From: Clavaria fumosa
Lineage: Eukaryota; Basidiomycota; Agaricomycetes; Agaricales; Clavariaceae
Reading direction: 5' to 3'
Length of the DNA: 64,000 nt
Assembly: GCA_951802425.1 (NCBI GenBank)
Contig: OX637800.1
Coordinates: 3,038,001 to 3,102,000, forward strand
Shown: piece by piece, positions 32,057 to 43,577 of the stretch
Layout of the letters: each line of letters starts with the position of its first letter
Position numbering within the stretch: position 1 is the first letter of the stretch
The notes under the pieces: generated by a model
What the model was told of the DNA's origin: nothing
Seen by the model: the letters and a program-made list of their open reading frames with translations, nothing else
Database searches by the model: none
Program-made: the position numbers and the translations under genes

Positions 32057-33934
32057 CGAGAAGCAGACGAAAAGAAGCGCCACGCTGCTTTGTCGGAGGA
32101 GGGTTAACTGTGGGATCCTGTGTCGCCCGTGAGTGGGCTTTGCGGTTAATTTCGTTGTTGCTGCGCCAAAGATGGGCGTTTGTCGCCTATTTTTTCACCA
32201 TTGCTTCGTCTTTCTCACTGCCAGTTGGTATTGTGCTGAGACAGACGCAAGAATGTCATTCGACTGTCGTAATGAGCTCAGAGTTTACCGGATCTCTTCT
32301 TATTCGCCTTTTCTTCTGCGGCTCATGTGTGCGCCGCTGATTACTAGTGAATCGCCACGAGATGCAAATGTGACGTTGTCGTTGTCGACACAGCTGCACG
32401 CGTCGTCAAATTGTGGCGGTGTGGCGGTGTGGTGAAAGCTCTTTTTTTGTTGACAGGCGTTTTTTGTTGGCAGTCCGCGAATCCGCAGCAACGAGTTCCG
32501 CTCTCGTACTGTACTGCAGTTCATCAAATGGCACAGCGAGTGTGTCCTAAGCGCCTGATCGGATGGTTCCGACAGAAAATTAAAAAAACGCTGTTCTCAG
32601 ATGCTCGAACACAAATAGACCTTTGGAAGGGTCCATGGAAGGGTCACGTTCTCCCCTCATCTCCTGACGATGACAATTGAGATTGTTGTGGAAACCCACC
32701 GTCCTGTTGGAGACGAAATGTAAGCGGCCAATTCACGAAATAAACTCATCAGATAAGTGCAATGCGCGCAATTTTCTCAACCGCGGCTGAGGTTCGCAAA
32801 CTTCTGCACCCTAGGCCCGATGGGTCTAGACGGTATATGTGTTGGACTATGTGGAGATGGTAAGTTTTGACTGCAAGAGGTGGCGTTTCAACGCAGCCAG
32901 TGCTGTACACACGTTAGAAGAAAATCTTGAGGCGCTTGCCATTGCAGCACCGGCCGTGCGTGCGGTAAAAAACAACCCGCTGGTCCTGAAATTGTTGGCC
33001 GATCGTCGAAAGGTCGGTTAGCGCAAAAAGCTGGTGACACTAGACAACGTTGTGTTCAGGGACTTTGTCAGGGATTGACTTTAGACGCATTCCCGCACCA
33101 AACGGGGTATCCTCGCTGACTTCGAGGACAGCCTCGCCATTTTCCCTTCAGAGTCCGGCCGCGGGGTGTGGAGGGCGAGAATAGGAGCGATGGACGCGTC
33201 TCGGATTTGACCATTTTAGGGAGCGATTGCCTCTGTTCTTGATGCAACTGGGGGAGCTTCCGGGACACCCCACAAAGTCAACTACGATTGGCATAGCGGG
33301 TGACGGTGACAGGCGATCACATTAAGCACAGCGAGACAGCGAGAACTTTCTACAGAGTAGGTGAGGCGCCCAAAGGTTCGCAGACGAGGCGCCCAAAGTT
33401 TCGCAGACGAGGCGCCCAAAGGTTCGCGGAAGAGGCGCCATTGGAAAGGTCTAAATATGACGGAACAGAACGGAATGGAACGGAACCCGGAACATTCCAA
33501 GATCGTCGAAACAAATCACGTGATTTTATGCTGTGCAAAGTAAGCTGTGCAAAGTAACTGATATGGTAAGTAGTAAGTACCTAGTACTGTAAGTATTTCA
33601 GACTTTGTTTTACTCCAAGTTTGCTGTAATGTGGACAGGGTCAACTCACTGCCACATCTACACTTCATCCACAATTTATTTTGAGGACCCACAAGAGGCT
33701 GGTTGGCTTATGAAAAGTCAAGTGCAGGACACATTCCAATTAAAATTTCTTGAGCCTGGTCGATACATCGATTCTTCTCACAAGCTTTGAACGTGCACCT
33801 TGCGTTCCGTTTTCCGGATCATTTCTCCATGTAACACTACTGCATTTCAGGGTTCAGCCGCTCTGACACTTGTTTTTCTCTGTTTTTCACTTCGCCCAAG
33901 TCCTGCAAATTGCTGTAAGGGTCAACCCCGAAAC
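32057..33934. other. Intergenic between C and D; paralogous flank with an inverted block
   Basis: No intact gene. 32471-33100 corresponds to 29328-29970 (3' flank of B), but a block of about 380-410 bp is inverted between them. A short tandem repeat lies at 33363-33439. The rest, including 33540-33934, shows nothing recognisable. Confidence 0.5.
33363..33439. repeat. 23-bp tandem repeat, about 3.3 copies
   Basis: The unit is GAGGCGCCCAAAGGTTCGCA + GAC, repeated three times with single substitutions, followed by a partial fourth copy. It contains the palindrome GGCGCC. Confidence 0.85.
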
Positions 33935-33942
33935 TATAAAAG
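33935..33942 (+). promoter_or_regulatory. TATA box of kinase-like gene D
   Basis: TATAAAAG lies 109 nt before the ATG at 34044. The surrounding sequence is diverged from A-C, but the spacing is the same. Confidence 0.55.
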
Positions 33943-34043
33943 ACATGCCGCATGTCTTTCGTGTGGTTCGTCTTGCCTTTCGTCTCCCTTGCCACTTCTC
34001 AACTCTGCTGTCCGCCACGGCAAGAAATAGGCCATTCCTGCAT

Positions 34044-35448
34044 ATGCATCTACAGCCCGCTGTAAGCGACAAGTGCATTCTCTATGTCACACATATCCTT
34101 GGCTACCCTCTTTTCGTAGATCGACCTGACTGGCTCACTCCAAGACATCTCCATTGGCCGTCCCGTCGCGCTCGGCCTGCGCGCTGATATTCTCACTGCT
34201 CGTCACATCCTGGCGGGTGAAGCGGGCGAGGAGGAAAAAACAGTCCTGGTTCGCACGCCGTTGGTTGATCGTTGGTTGCTGACTCAGACGACGGGACTCT
34301 TTCTTTTCTCTTGTTGGCACACGTACCTGCTCTCTGTAGGTTGCCCTCAAAGTCTTACGAGCGAGTCCGGTATCGGGCAGACAATTGCGGGAACTTTTGC
34401 GAACTGTGCGTCACCGTTGGCTCTCCTCCTGGCAAAGCGCCGTAAACCTTGGACAGCATGTCGCGAGGCGGCTAGCTCTCTGGAAATCTCTCTCCCATCC
34501 TTTCGTTTGCCAGTTCCTAGGCATCTTATACAACGAGCCATTCGGCGTGGCCCTCGTGCTTCCCTTCTACACCAACGGCAATGTCATTGACTATCTGGCA
34601 AGTCATGCCAATGCAGACACTCACATGCTCGTAAGCAGTGCATCTCTGTGACGCCCGGGGAAACGACTCCTTTTTATCCCCTTTCCTCCGCTCATTCCCG
34701 CTTTTAGATCGGCGAAGTCGCCCAAGGCTTACTCTATCTTCACACACAAGCGCCGCCCGTAGTTCACCAAGATATACGTGGTGTGCGCCTCAATCTTTCA
34801 AACATTATCATTTTCCTGATCAACCGACATTTTCCATTTAGTCTAACATTCTGATTGATGACGCTGGACATGCGCGCCTCGTCGACTACGGCTTCGTGGA
34901 GTTCCTGCAGGAGACAACGTTTCTGGCGATGACGAACCCGGTGCGTGTCTCCGCTTCCCTTCAAGCTTCACATTTCCCCCCTTCATTCGGAACCTTCTTT
35001 ACGCCCTTCTTAGCCTTTCATATCACGATATCAAGCGCCTGAGCTGCTTATGTCGGATGAGGACAACGAGACCATGGCGGGCGCTCCATTCACGACTCAG
35101 TCTGACGTGTATTCCTTCGCCATGGTAGGTGTAGAGGTGAGCGCGCTTATCATTCCATATTCGCCACGAGTGTCCGTGGCATACAAGCGTTTTGAGTAAC
35201 ACCTTTGCGCTTCTTAGATGGTGACGAGAGCTCGCCCCTTTCACCACCGCAAGAGGGCTACGAGTGTAGTCGTGGATGTGGCGCGCGGGCGGCGACCGCG
35301 CCGCCCGACTGCTGGTAACCCCGGCGCTGCTGATCTGTCGCTCGTGGACCGCCTCTGGCCAATTTTCGAGGCGTGCTGGGTACAGAATCCCGCCGAGCGC
35401 CTGGATATGGGTACGGTGTGTGAGCATCTGGTGGCTGCCCAACAATGA
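34044..35448 (+). CDS. Kinase-like protein D (309 aa, 8 exons)
   Basis: Exons: 34044-34061, 34120-34263, 34340-34405, 34457-34630, 34708-34782, 34842-34940, 35014-35136 and 35218-35448 (930 nt, all phase 0). It is the most diverged copy with complete motifs: VALKVL (ATP lysine), LSHPFVCQFLGILY, FYTNGNVIDYL, HQDIRGSNILI, VDYGFVE, SRYQAPE, SDVYSFAM and CWVQNPAERLDM. The glycine-loop position reads GLRADI, so one Gly is kept. Shorter exon 2 and a longer exon 6 and 8 than in A-C show independent evolution under coding constraint. Product and partners are unknown. Confidence 0.75.
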
Positions 35449-36906
35449 AGAGTGAGTGGGTGTCTGGCGTTGCCTAGTGAGGGAGAGAACGAGCAAAAAG
35501 CAAGCGAAAAAGAAGTGTCGCGCTGTTCGGGCGAAGAAGAAAAAGAAATATCGGAGCAAAAATGAAGCAAAAAAGGTGTCGCGTTGTTCGGGTGTTGCTC
35601 GTTGCGAATGGTATTTTGAAGTTGTGGGATTCTGTGTCAATCTGGGTTGGGCCTAGTATTTGGCTTAGGTTAGGGAATGTTCAGGACAGGGACTCGTTGA
35701 TCTTAGAAATATTCATGTAGTCTGTCTACTACAGTATTGACAGGCGGGAACATTTGTCAGTCCGCTTCCCAGGCCGCGGATGCATCATTTTGTAGGGTCG
35801 ATGCAGCAACCACTTGAAGAAGCAAGGCCGCACATAAAAAATATATGCGACGAACACCCGTCATTTGCACAGCTAGTGTGGTTGAAGTGAACGAGAAAAA
35901 AATATGGGGAATCGAACCATGAGTTACCGTGTGAGAGGCGGAGATTGTTAACCATACACCGTGCTGCGAGTGGAAGGCAAATTTATCGAGCACGATGATG
36001 GGCCCCATGAATGGATTCAGGAGAACAAGCAATGAAACGAAGGCCAGGACCCCTCATCCAGTACCACGATGCACACACGCTTCCGACTCTTCTTACATTA
36101 CTCGGACCATCTGCTAATGAAGGACGGTTGAAGACATATTTCGCGCAAACAGAGTGGAGGTCACCGCGAATGAGAGCGGAGCTGCGAAGAACGAGAGAGC
36201 AGCAAAGGGATAGACAATAGGTAGTCGCAAACGGCCACCGAAATGAGATGGCGAGAGGGCGGCCGCGAACGAGAACCGGAATCCAGGGCAGGAATAGGAT
36301 GGAGAGTAGATGTGACGCCCCAGCACCTTCCCTACTCGACTGGATCCGCACCTTGCGATCTGTAAAGCAGCCTCACACTTTCGTATGAACTGCGGGTCTG
36401 TATACTGCGAAGATCTGGCTGACGCAATATACATTCCCCGTTCTTTTGCATGAACTCCATTATCTCTCAGCTCACCAGTGCCGTTGTGAAGGCAGCCACG
36501 AAAGTGGTTGGGAATAGCACAGTTAGGAACTAGGAGTGCTCCCTTTGATAGTCCAAAGTTTGAATACACAGAGAGCTGATCCAGCCAGATGTCCTGTTTA
36601 GTTGCAATTGGTGCCTCAGAGCTGAAGAACAGACAATGAGAGAGGTGGATAAATTTTACCTAATGCCAATGAGCATGATAGAATTTGCCGCATATTGTGA
36701 AACACACTCCGACATCCAGCCAAGGTCTTAATGTCTGATAGATTCTTGTCTAATTTGGAACTCTGCACAACATGATGGGTCATATGGGATCCATGTATCA
36801 CCCACTGCCAGCCAACAGCAAGAATTAATTCCCATACTGGAGTCCTACCTCCGCTTGGAAGCAGAGCTTGGCAAGCGTACACGATAACTTTGTTGATGAG
36901 ACAATC
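35449..36906. other. Intergenic; contains a decayed tRNA-Glu segment
   Basis: No protein gene is recognised. 35895-36075 is a degraded copy of the tRNA-Glu/peroxiredoxin-promoter segment at 53720-53941 (see the tRNA pseudogene entry and findings). Overlapping minus-strand frames up to 151 codons at 36114-36569 have no motif. Confidence 0.5.
35902..35965 (-). pseudogene. tRNA-Glu(CTC) pseudogene
   Basis: The anticodon arm (CCGCCTCTCACACGG, anticodon CTC) and the T-arm TGGTTCGATTCCCCAT are still readable on the minus strand. The acceptor stem no longer pairs and the D-arm has changes. It matches the intact tRNA at 53743-53814. Confidence 0.75.
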
Positions 36907-37490
36907 TTACTCAATCTCGCGTTCATCCAGTAGCTGAATGCGAATGCCCCGCCGCATACGTCATTAGATGCCAACCAAAAATTCAAGGAGTACGAGGAGC
37001 GGGCTCACCATATTCGGGATCCCACTCGAAATGGGGTAGACGTGGCCGCAGTTTCGGCACACCATCTCGCCTTCCTCAACGTGGACCTGCGGGCAAAAGT
37101 ATTGGCTCAACCCCCAGCAAGACACTCCGGGGTTGATTTCGCCGTTACCTCGAGAAGAACGTGGTGCAACAGCTGCAGAAACTCGTCGTCGAGAGTCGCT
37201 GGCGGTTCTGCAGGCAGGCTCGTATCACCCACCTAACGAACAAAGCGCATCCCAACAACAAAGACAGTTAACAGACGATGACAAGAACGGAGTAGATCAT
37301 TGCGCACCTTCTTGGCAGCATCCACCAGGGCGGCCCAGTCGATCTTGGGGTAAAACCCCCTCAGGAAGTCAGCGTTGAATTCCGCGGGGCGAGACTCGGT
37401 TTGCACGTTGTTGAACTCGAGCGGGAAGTTGTTTGTATTGCATTTCTTGACGTGGCAGGCGAGAAGATTATGCGTGATCAGACGAACCAT
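36907..37490 (-). CDS. TRM112: Trm112-like methyltransferase activator (123 aa, 4 exons)
   Basis: Exons in coding order: 37490-37308, 37232-37149, 37086-37009 and 36933-36907 (372 nt, all phase 0). The protein starts MVRLITHNLLACHV, as Trm112 proteins do. It has PAEFNADFL and YPKIDWAALV in the central helical part, FLQLLHHVLLEV, then VCRNCGHVYPISSGIPNM (the second zinc pair and the conserved C-terminal block) and ends LLDEREIE. Trm112 is a small zinc protein that binds and activates several methyltransferases acting on tRNA, rRNA and the translation release factor. Its length is the usual one. The last exon codes only eight residues. It lies alone between kinase-like genes D and E. Confidence 0.9.
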
Positions 37491-39604
37491 ATTATTACCT
37501 TGCTCCTGCAAAGTCTCCAAATCTCGTAATCGTATTATGTAAGTCGTGCGCTATGTTACGTAAGACTCACCTATTGCCTCCTCTTCTTACAATTCTATAC
37601 CACAGATGAAATGAGCAGACGTGTAGTGGAGAATGACGATTGTAGTTGCCGGGCGATATTTTGTGAACCGTCTGACGTTTGTAACTTCTTATGTTCAAAT
37701 GACTGAGATAATCCCTCCGTCTCGACAGACGATCACTGCAGGAGCTGCGCACTCTCACTTTCGGCCCTGAGTTTGGCCTCGTCCATTTGCCATCTTGTCG
37801 TTTGGCCTTGTCCATTTGCCATCTTGTCGTTCCCCGCTTTGCACCTTCCTGACAAACCAACCGTGAACCATTAGGTTCATCACGCATGTGAACGCCAAGA
37901 TAGTCGAGCCGCCTCCAGAAAGGCCACTCAACTTTGAAAAGGCTCTTGATGATCCATTTCGAGGTCTTCCCTATGACGAGTATTGAATATGAACTTAGCT
38001 GGTGGGCCCGTGAAGTTTATAATGCCTCTTGCCATGGATCCCTGTGCTCACTGACCCTCCGTTTTTTTACCCAACATCTAGGCTTCAGAGCGAGAGGTCA
38101 CCATGGCATGCAAGGTGCTCAGGAGGAGCGACAAGGAATCACTTGTGTCTTGGCTGGACAGCGAGTGCGTTCTTCCCTTCGGCCACAGTTGACCAGTTGA
38201 TCAAACCGTTTCCCCCTACAGGGTCTGACATGTATGCTTAGCCATCCGCTGCTCCACTGCCTGACGAACGCAGGAGACCTGCTCGGCTGCGCCCACCTCT
38301 CTGGCGTCATCGCTCTCAAGCATTTTAGACAACTTGATGTCGAAGTGAACGGGACGAAGTCGTACTATCGTGTTTTCCGCTACATCATCCATTCAGAATG
38401 CCATATTCTTCACAGCACTCCCCGCTCCCGCGTGTGGCGGTCCCTCTCTCCGTCATACGCACGGCATCACGCATCGCCTCAATGTCTTTTTTGGCACCCT
38501 TGGCACTCCTGGTATTGGTGCATGCATCAGAAATGATGCCCCATCCTAGCTCACTTTGGTGAAATAGAGAAGGTTGTGGACGCAGCCGAGAAGCAGTGGT
38601 GAATTCACATTCGATCAGAAGCATGCCAGTGGGTGAATCACATCCATTTCCTTATCGAGACTTGCCGTATGTCGTTTGACGCGCTATCAATTCGCGACTT
38701 CATCGTTTTATGGAGTCCACTTCATCTGGTTACTGCATTGCTCTCGACAAGATACCGAATGCCAGAACTCAGATCAAAACTATCCACTTCTCATGACTCA
38801 TTGCGCCAAAATTAGCAGTCGGGGCACGCGAACCGCCGGCTACAGATGATGCCGGCGCGGCTATTCCCTGGTCGACATTTGTGGCGTAGAATCCCGCTGA
38901 GCGCCGGATATGCACAGGGTGTATGAGCTTCTGACTGGCGACTGCCTAGCAAAAACCATCAGAACGAAAGTACAGGACAAAAGCGTGCCGGGCTGCTTTT
39001 GTCGGGTGTAGTGCCAAAACTATCACGACAGAGGAACGAAAGGAAGGAGTTACTTCGATCTAGATGTGCAATTTCCCGTTGTCAATGTGCACTCGCATTT
39101 TTGTCACCGACGGCTTGAGTAACCGAAATTGGCCATGACAGCAGCCAATATAACATTCACGTGACCCTGTATATCTAGGCAATAAACCTACTTGATAAGG
39201 TTAGCGCAAGAGCTGATTCTGATATTTTTTAAAAACTAGCTGTGAGATGATTCAGGGTAGTTTTTTTAATTGTAAAGGTGAGAATGAATTTGAAGGATCC
39301 GCTGCACCGCAATATCGCCTCCGACCTTTCGTAATGGGTGGCTGTACAATCAAAAGTATTAAAATATTTTGCTGTTCACCTTGCTCCTGCAAGGTCTCTC
39401 CCGCACACATTATGTAATTAATATGCGTTGTTCATGTTTGTATCGACTGGTTACATAAGCAAACACACTGTGACGTTTTCAATCGATGGAGCAAGGTTCC
39501 CGGAGGCGCCGGAATCGGCGACGACCACTAGTTGCTGTCAAGTGGTGTTACATATATGTTGTGTGACCTGCTGTACTGGCGTTGTGACGTCCACAGCCTT
39601 ATTA
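37491..39604. other. Intergenic; no recognised gene apart from a kinase scrap
   Basis: Short overlapping frames on both strands (88-106 codons around 37567-38536) carry no motif that I know. A scrap of the kinase last exon lies at 38880-38955. An AT-rich stretch runs from about 39190 to 39270. Confidence 0.5.
38880..38955 (+). pseudogene. Scrap of the kinase-family last exon
   Basis: 'gtagaatcccgctgagcgcc' and 'gatatgcacagggtgtatgagcttctg' match the (Q)NPAERPDM..VCELL codons of genes A-E, followed by a stop after 'gactgcctag'. Nothing upstream is retained. Confidence 0.65.
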
Positions 39605-39610
39605 TATAAA
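39605..39610 (+). promoter_or_regulatory. TATA box of kinase-like gene E
   Basis: TATAAA lies 128 nt before the ATG at 39733. An untranslated first exon ending near 39670 (AAG before GTAGATTCC) and an intron ending CTCAAG at 39732 are likely, by position equal to exon 1 of the other copies. Confidence 0.5.
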
Positions 39611-39732
39611 GGCGGCCATTCCCCAACCTCTGGTGTCTTGACTTGCAAGTGCTACGTAGTATTCCAAGGTAGATTCCTTGTGCATTCTCTTTGTTACGTA
39701 TACCGTTGACCTTTCTCTCGTCCTCGCTCAAG

Positions 39733-41073
39733 ATGGACCTCACTGGCCGACTTCATGACGTCTCCATCGGCCGTCCCATCGCATTCAGTCGGCTCGCTGA
39801 TGTCCTTACTGCTCGTCTCATACCTATGGCGGACTCGGACTCGAGAGAGGGGGCCGTTCTGGTTCGCATGCCATTACCTGACTCTTGGACGTCGGTTGTT
39901 GACACAGACGACGGCGATTCTTTTTTTTTTTTTCATCGGCGCGCATGCGCGTTATTTTATTAGGTTGCTGTAAAGGTCTTAAGAGCTGGTCCGGAATCAA
40001 ATTTACTCGAGCAAGAGCGTTTCCGGGATGTAGGTCACAATTCTCTCACCCCTCACCCTGACTAAGTGCTGTAAATCTTTGATTTGACAGCGTGTGGCGG
40101 TGTGGCTGCCCCTTTGGAATTCACTTTCCCACCCTTTCGTTTGCCCAGTCCTAGGAGTCTCATATGACCAGCCGTTCAATATGGCCTTCGTGCTTCCTTA
40201 CTACGCCAACGGAAATGTTATCAGCTACTTGAGGCGACACCCCACGGCGGATACTTACACCCTCGTAAGTGATGTCTTCCGCTCCGCCCCGAAGTCCTGT
40301 TTTTGCTACCCCACGCTGTGTCATTTTCTGTACACGGACCATTAATATCATTTTTAGATCAACGAAGTGGCAAAGGGTTTGCTCTATCTTCATACACGCA
40401 CGCCGCCTGTGATTCACCAAGACATTCGCGGTGTGCGCGCCAATCTTTCAAACTGCACTGCTTCCCTGACATTCACTATCCAGACCAACGTTCTCGTTGA
40501 TGATGCCGGCCATGCGCGCCTCGTCGACTATGGCTCCGTGGAGTTCCATAAGGAGACAGCGTTTCCGACGCCGCTAACGAACCTCGTGCGCTTCTTCTCC
40601 CATTTCTTTCGCTTCTTCTTTCTTATCTTCTTTTTATTAGCCGTATCATACGCGAAGCCAAGCACAGGAGCTGTTCGTTTTGGATGAGGACAACGGGGAC
40701 ATCGTGGACTCCCCATTCACGACTCAGTCTGACGTGTATTCATTCGCTATGTTAGGGGTAGAGGTGAGAGTGCGGAGTCTTTTGCATGCGGACACCAGTT
40801 CGCCGCGCGTCCACGGCATAAACATGTTCTAATTCTTTGCCCTTCCAGATGATCACGAGAGACCGCCCCTTCAATCACCGCAAATTGGATGCGACGGTGA
40901 TTTTGGATGTGATGCGCGGGTTGAGACCGCGCCGCCCGACTGCTGACACTGCTGACGCCGTTGCTCTCCTTCTCGTAGACCGCCTCTGGCTGGTTTTCGA
41001 GGCGTGCTGGATGCAGAATGCCGCTGAACGCCCGGATATGCAAACGGTGTGTGAGCTTCTGGCGTCTGCCTAG
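39733..41073 (+). CDS. Kinase-like protein E (308 aa, 7 coding exons; APE position is AQE)
   Basis: Exons: 39733-39894, 39964-40029, 40091-40264, 40358-40432, 40484-40585, 40641-40763 and 40849-41073 (927 nt, all phase 0). Translation starts MDLTGRLHDVSIG, where the other copies read I(D/G)xTG after their six-codon exon, so the short first coding exon was lost and a new ATG gained. Motifs: SRLADV in place of the Gly loop, VAVKVL, LEQERF (possible alpha-C Glu), HQDIRGTNVLV, VDYGSVE, SQAQELF (APE to AQE) and CWMQNAAERPDM. The aberrant APE suggests a weakened activation segment, although the reading frame is fully kept. Confidence 0.75.
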
Positions 41074-41778
41074 TCAGAAAGATGTCGGAACGAACGGAAA
41101 CGGGTGAAAGAGTGTCGCGTTGCTTTGTTTGGGTGTTGCTTGTTGCGGGTGATTTTTTTGGATTTGTGGTGGATTTCGTAGTGTGCGTTGCGGTGCTTGC
41201 ATTGGGGCCCTTGCATCGCCTGGCTCTTGTACCGCATTGAAGCGTTTTGCTTCTTCGGGGTGCAATTGCCTGCGCATTTGTCCCCCCGGACTTTTCTGAA
41301 TCGTTTAAATCGCTTAGCGTCTCTTCTGATTAAATGGAATCGAAGTGTCTAGTTTGAATCGTTTACTTCGGTTTAGTTCTATGAATCGAAGGGTCGGTTT
41401 GAATCGTTTACTGTATCCTCTGTTTTTCTATGTTGGGGATCGATGAATGCAGTAGATGCCGGGTGGCTTCTAATACAGCTTTGCCAGGACAACGTTCCCT
41501 TGTTACTGTGCAACAGAACGAACACAACTGACACTGCGGCCAAAATGCAGGTTCGTTGGCGCCTAGTGCAGGCTGTGACTTGGGGGCACGTAGTCATATG
41601 CTATGCGAACGTAAGTTTTCGTGCTTCATGATGACTCGAAGTGCACAGCACAGTTTTTGTGACACGACGAAGTTGTAAATTGACAGCACTGTACAGCAGC
41701 CTCACCCTTGAGCACCGACTGCTGCAGTAAAGCAGTGAAAGCTGTAAAGACATTTTCTTGTATGCTAGGCCGAAGTAC
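41074..41778. other. Intergenic with repeated GAATCG words
   Basis: No gene is seen. Between 41293 and 41420 the words TTTGAATCGTTTA and AATCGAAG recur four to five times in a loose array. Confidence 0.5.
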
Positions 41779-43260
41779 TTACTTTACTATTCTACAGTAT
41801 AATAGAGGCGCTTGCACGCACTGCTCTTCAGCAGCAGCCTCCTCCTTGACCACACCATGGCGAAGCTGCACACCGCCCGCAACTATGGCATTCTGCGCGA
41901 GCGGGTGTCCTCCGCAACTCCTGGCCACCTTCCTCTGCTCGCGGAGCGCCCGGAGCTCCATTCGGATACGCGCATCCCGTGAGGGGGGCGCGTCCGTCAG
42001 CGGCGGCACGTATACCCTGCGCACGGTCTCCTCGTCCTCGGCGGACTCGCGCGCCAGTTCTACTTTAGTAACTTTAAAGGTTCCAGAATCGGCCGGCAGA
42101 AGTTGTTGTTGGCCTTGCGACTCATCCGAGATTCTGTTCTTTCCCAACTTCTCTTGATGGTCTATCCCATAGATGCAACTGGTCTCATGAGCGCTCTCCG
42201 ACTCGTGGTGCTCCTCGCTTGGACGTAACGGTTGAAGTGTATCATCAGAAGACATATTTGTAGCCTTGTTATCCTCGCTTTCGCCGTGGGGCTGCTCGTC
42301 CGGTTTCATCGGCGAACTGGACTCTCCCTGGCTTTGCATCCCCCTGTCTCTCGCGCTCCCCTCTTGCTCTCTCGTATATGCAGCGATCGTCGGCGATTGG
42401 ACATCTCTGGCGCCGCCTTCCCCATCAGTCCTATCGTGCGCTTCGAGCTCATGCGCCCGGCCGGCCGGGTGCATCCCTGCAAAGGCTGCAACAGCCACTG
42501 GACCCGTGAGCGGTCGTGTATCTGAAACTTGCCCGCGGCACATTGAGGACACAGAGGAATAAAGATTGTTCTCGTTTGCCACATGTGTTTCCGCCACGTT
42601 CTGCGGTGACTGCAGTGGTGTACACAGAAGTAGACTCTGGGCGAGCGTCTTCTCTACTCTAGGAGCAGCGGCAGGACGAGAGGGCGGGCGCTCTCGCCGC
42701 TCGGGTACGGGTTCGAGTGGTTTGCAAGAGCGCCCAAGGCGCCGCAGCGGTGGACGCATACTCAAAGCTGAGGTGTCTGTGCATGCATTACAAGGCGCCG
42801 ATGCCGAGTATCTTGGTTTCAAAAACCGCTTAGTCGATGCACGCCGGGCGCGCCGCTCCTCATCGTCGCAGTGGAGGCGTCGCTGCGGCGATGCGTTTTT
42901 CGGATGCGGATCGCGTATGGCGGTGGAGGTTGACACTGATGGCCGAGCAGGCATATGAATGGGGAAAAGGAGCCCTTGGGACTGGAGGCGCTCTACGAGG
43001 ACGAGAGGCTTGAGCTTGCTGTTGCGAAGAGGCGTGGTACCCAGGCTCGCGCGTGCACGCGGACGCATGGGGGAGGAACAAGAGAGTGAGAGCGAGCGGG
43101 AGCAAGAACAGGAATCAGATCGCGGCATGTTTACGCAGACGCTGGCTCGGCGCTGACTCGGTGCCTTGTGTGTGGAGTGCAGGGCGGGGACGAGGAAGAG
43201 TGACGACCTTGGTGCCAGTGGGAGTGGGGCTAGCGCTTGTTGTGCGCGTCGGATGCACAT
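41779..43260 (-). CDS. Hypothetical Ser/Arg-rich disordered protein
   Basis: This single open frame of 493 codons has an ATG at 43260 and a second ATG at 43128. The composition is strongly biased: Arg/Ser/Pro-rich in the N-terminal half, acidic and Gln/Ser-rich in the middle (about residues 290-390). A short predicted helix, DARIRMELRALREQRKVARS, lies near the C-terminus. No domain, signal peptide or membrane span is visible. The length and lack of stops in a GC-rich stretch, and the position next to conserved genes, favour a real gene. A chance frame cannot be excluded; introns may be present. Confidence 0.45.
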   Translation of the reverse strand: MCIRRAQQALAPLPLAPRSSLFLVPALHSTHKAPSQRRASVCVNMPRSDSCSCSRSLSLSCSSPMRPRARASLGTTPLRNSKLKPLVLVERLQSQGLLFPIHMPARPSVSTSTAIRDPHPKNASPQRRLHCDDEERRARRASTKRFLKPRYSASAPCNACTDTSALSMRPPLRRLGRSCKPLEPVPERRERPPSRPAAAPRVEKTLAQSLLLCTPLQSPQNVAETHVANENNLYSSVSSMCRGQVSDTRPLTGPVAVAAFAGMHPAGRAHELEAHDRTDGEGGARDVQSPTIAAYTREQEGSARDRGMQSQGESSSPMKPDEQPHGESEDNKATNMSSDDTLQPLRPSEEHHESESAHETSCIYGIDHQEKLGKNRISDESQGQQQLLPADSGTFKVTKVELARESAEDEETVRRVYVPPLTDAPPSRDARIRMELRALREQRKVARSCGGHPLAQNAIVAGGVQLRHGVVKEEAAAEEQCVQAPLLYCRIVK

Positions 43261-43577
43261 CGTTTGGTGTCAACGGCTTGGCTGGCCGTTTATTTTCTAT
43301 TCTCGCATTTTCTAGAGCAGATATGGATGGTTATTATAAACTGGAGGCTGACAATCTGCCCAAGTTCTAAACCAGCCTACATTCGGGATTTGTTGATTTT
43401 GGAAGTTTGCATTGAAGAGACCGCTCTTGATTACCAGCCTGGAGGGCCTCGCTCCAGGCCTCGGTTCAGCCTAACTGACGAACATCAATTTGCAGATGGG
43501 TAGTAGATTGTGTGCGTGTATAAAATTCCGGCGTCATGGTCATCCATGGAGATTGACCACATGATTGACAAGGGTTA

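Noticed and set aside
36114..36569. 151-codon minus-strand ORF between kinase D and TRM112
   Set aside because: Low similarity to anything recognisable, and it overlaps other frames next to a decayed duplicated segment; not supported as a gene.
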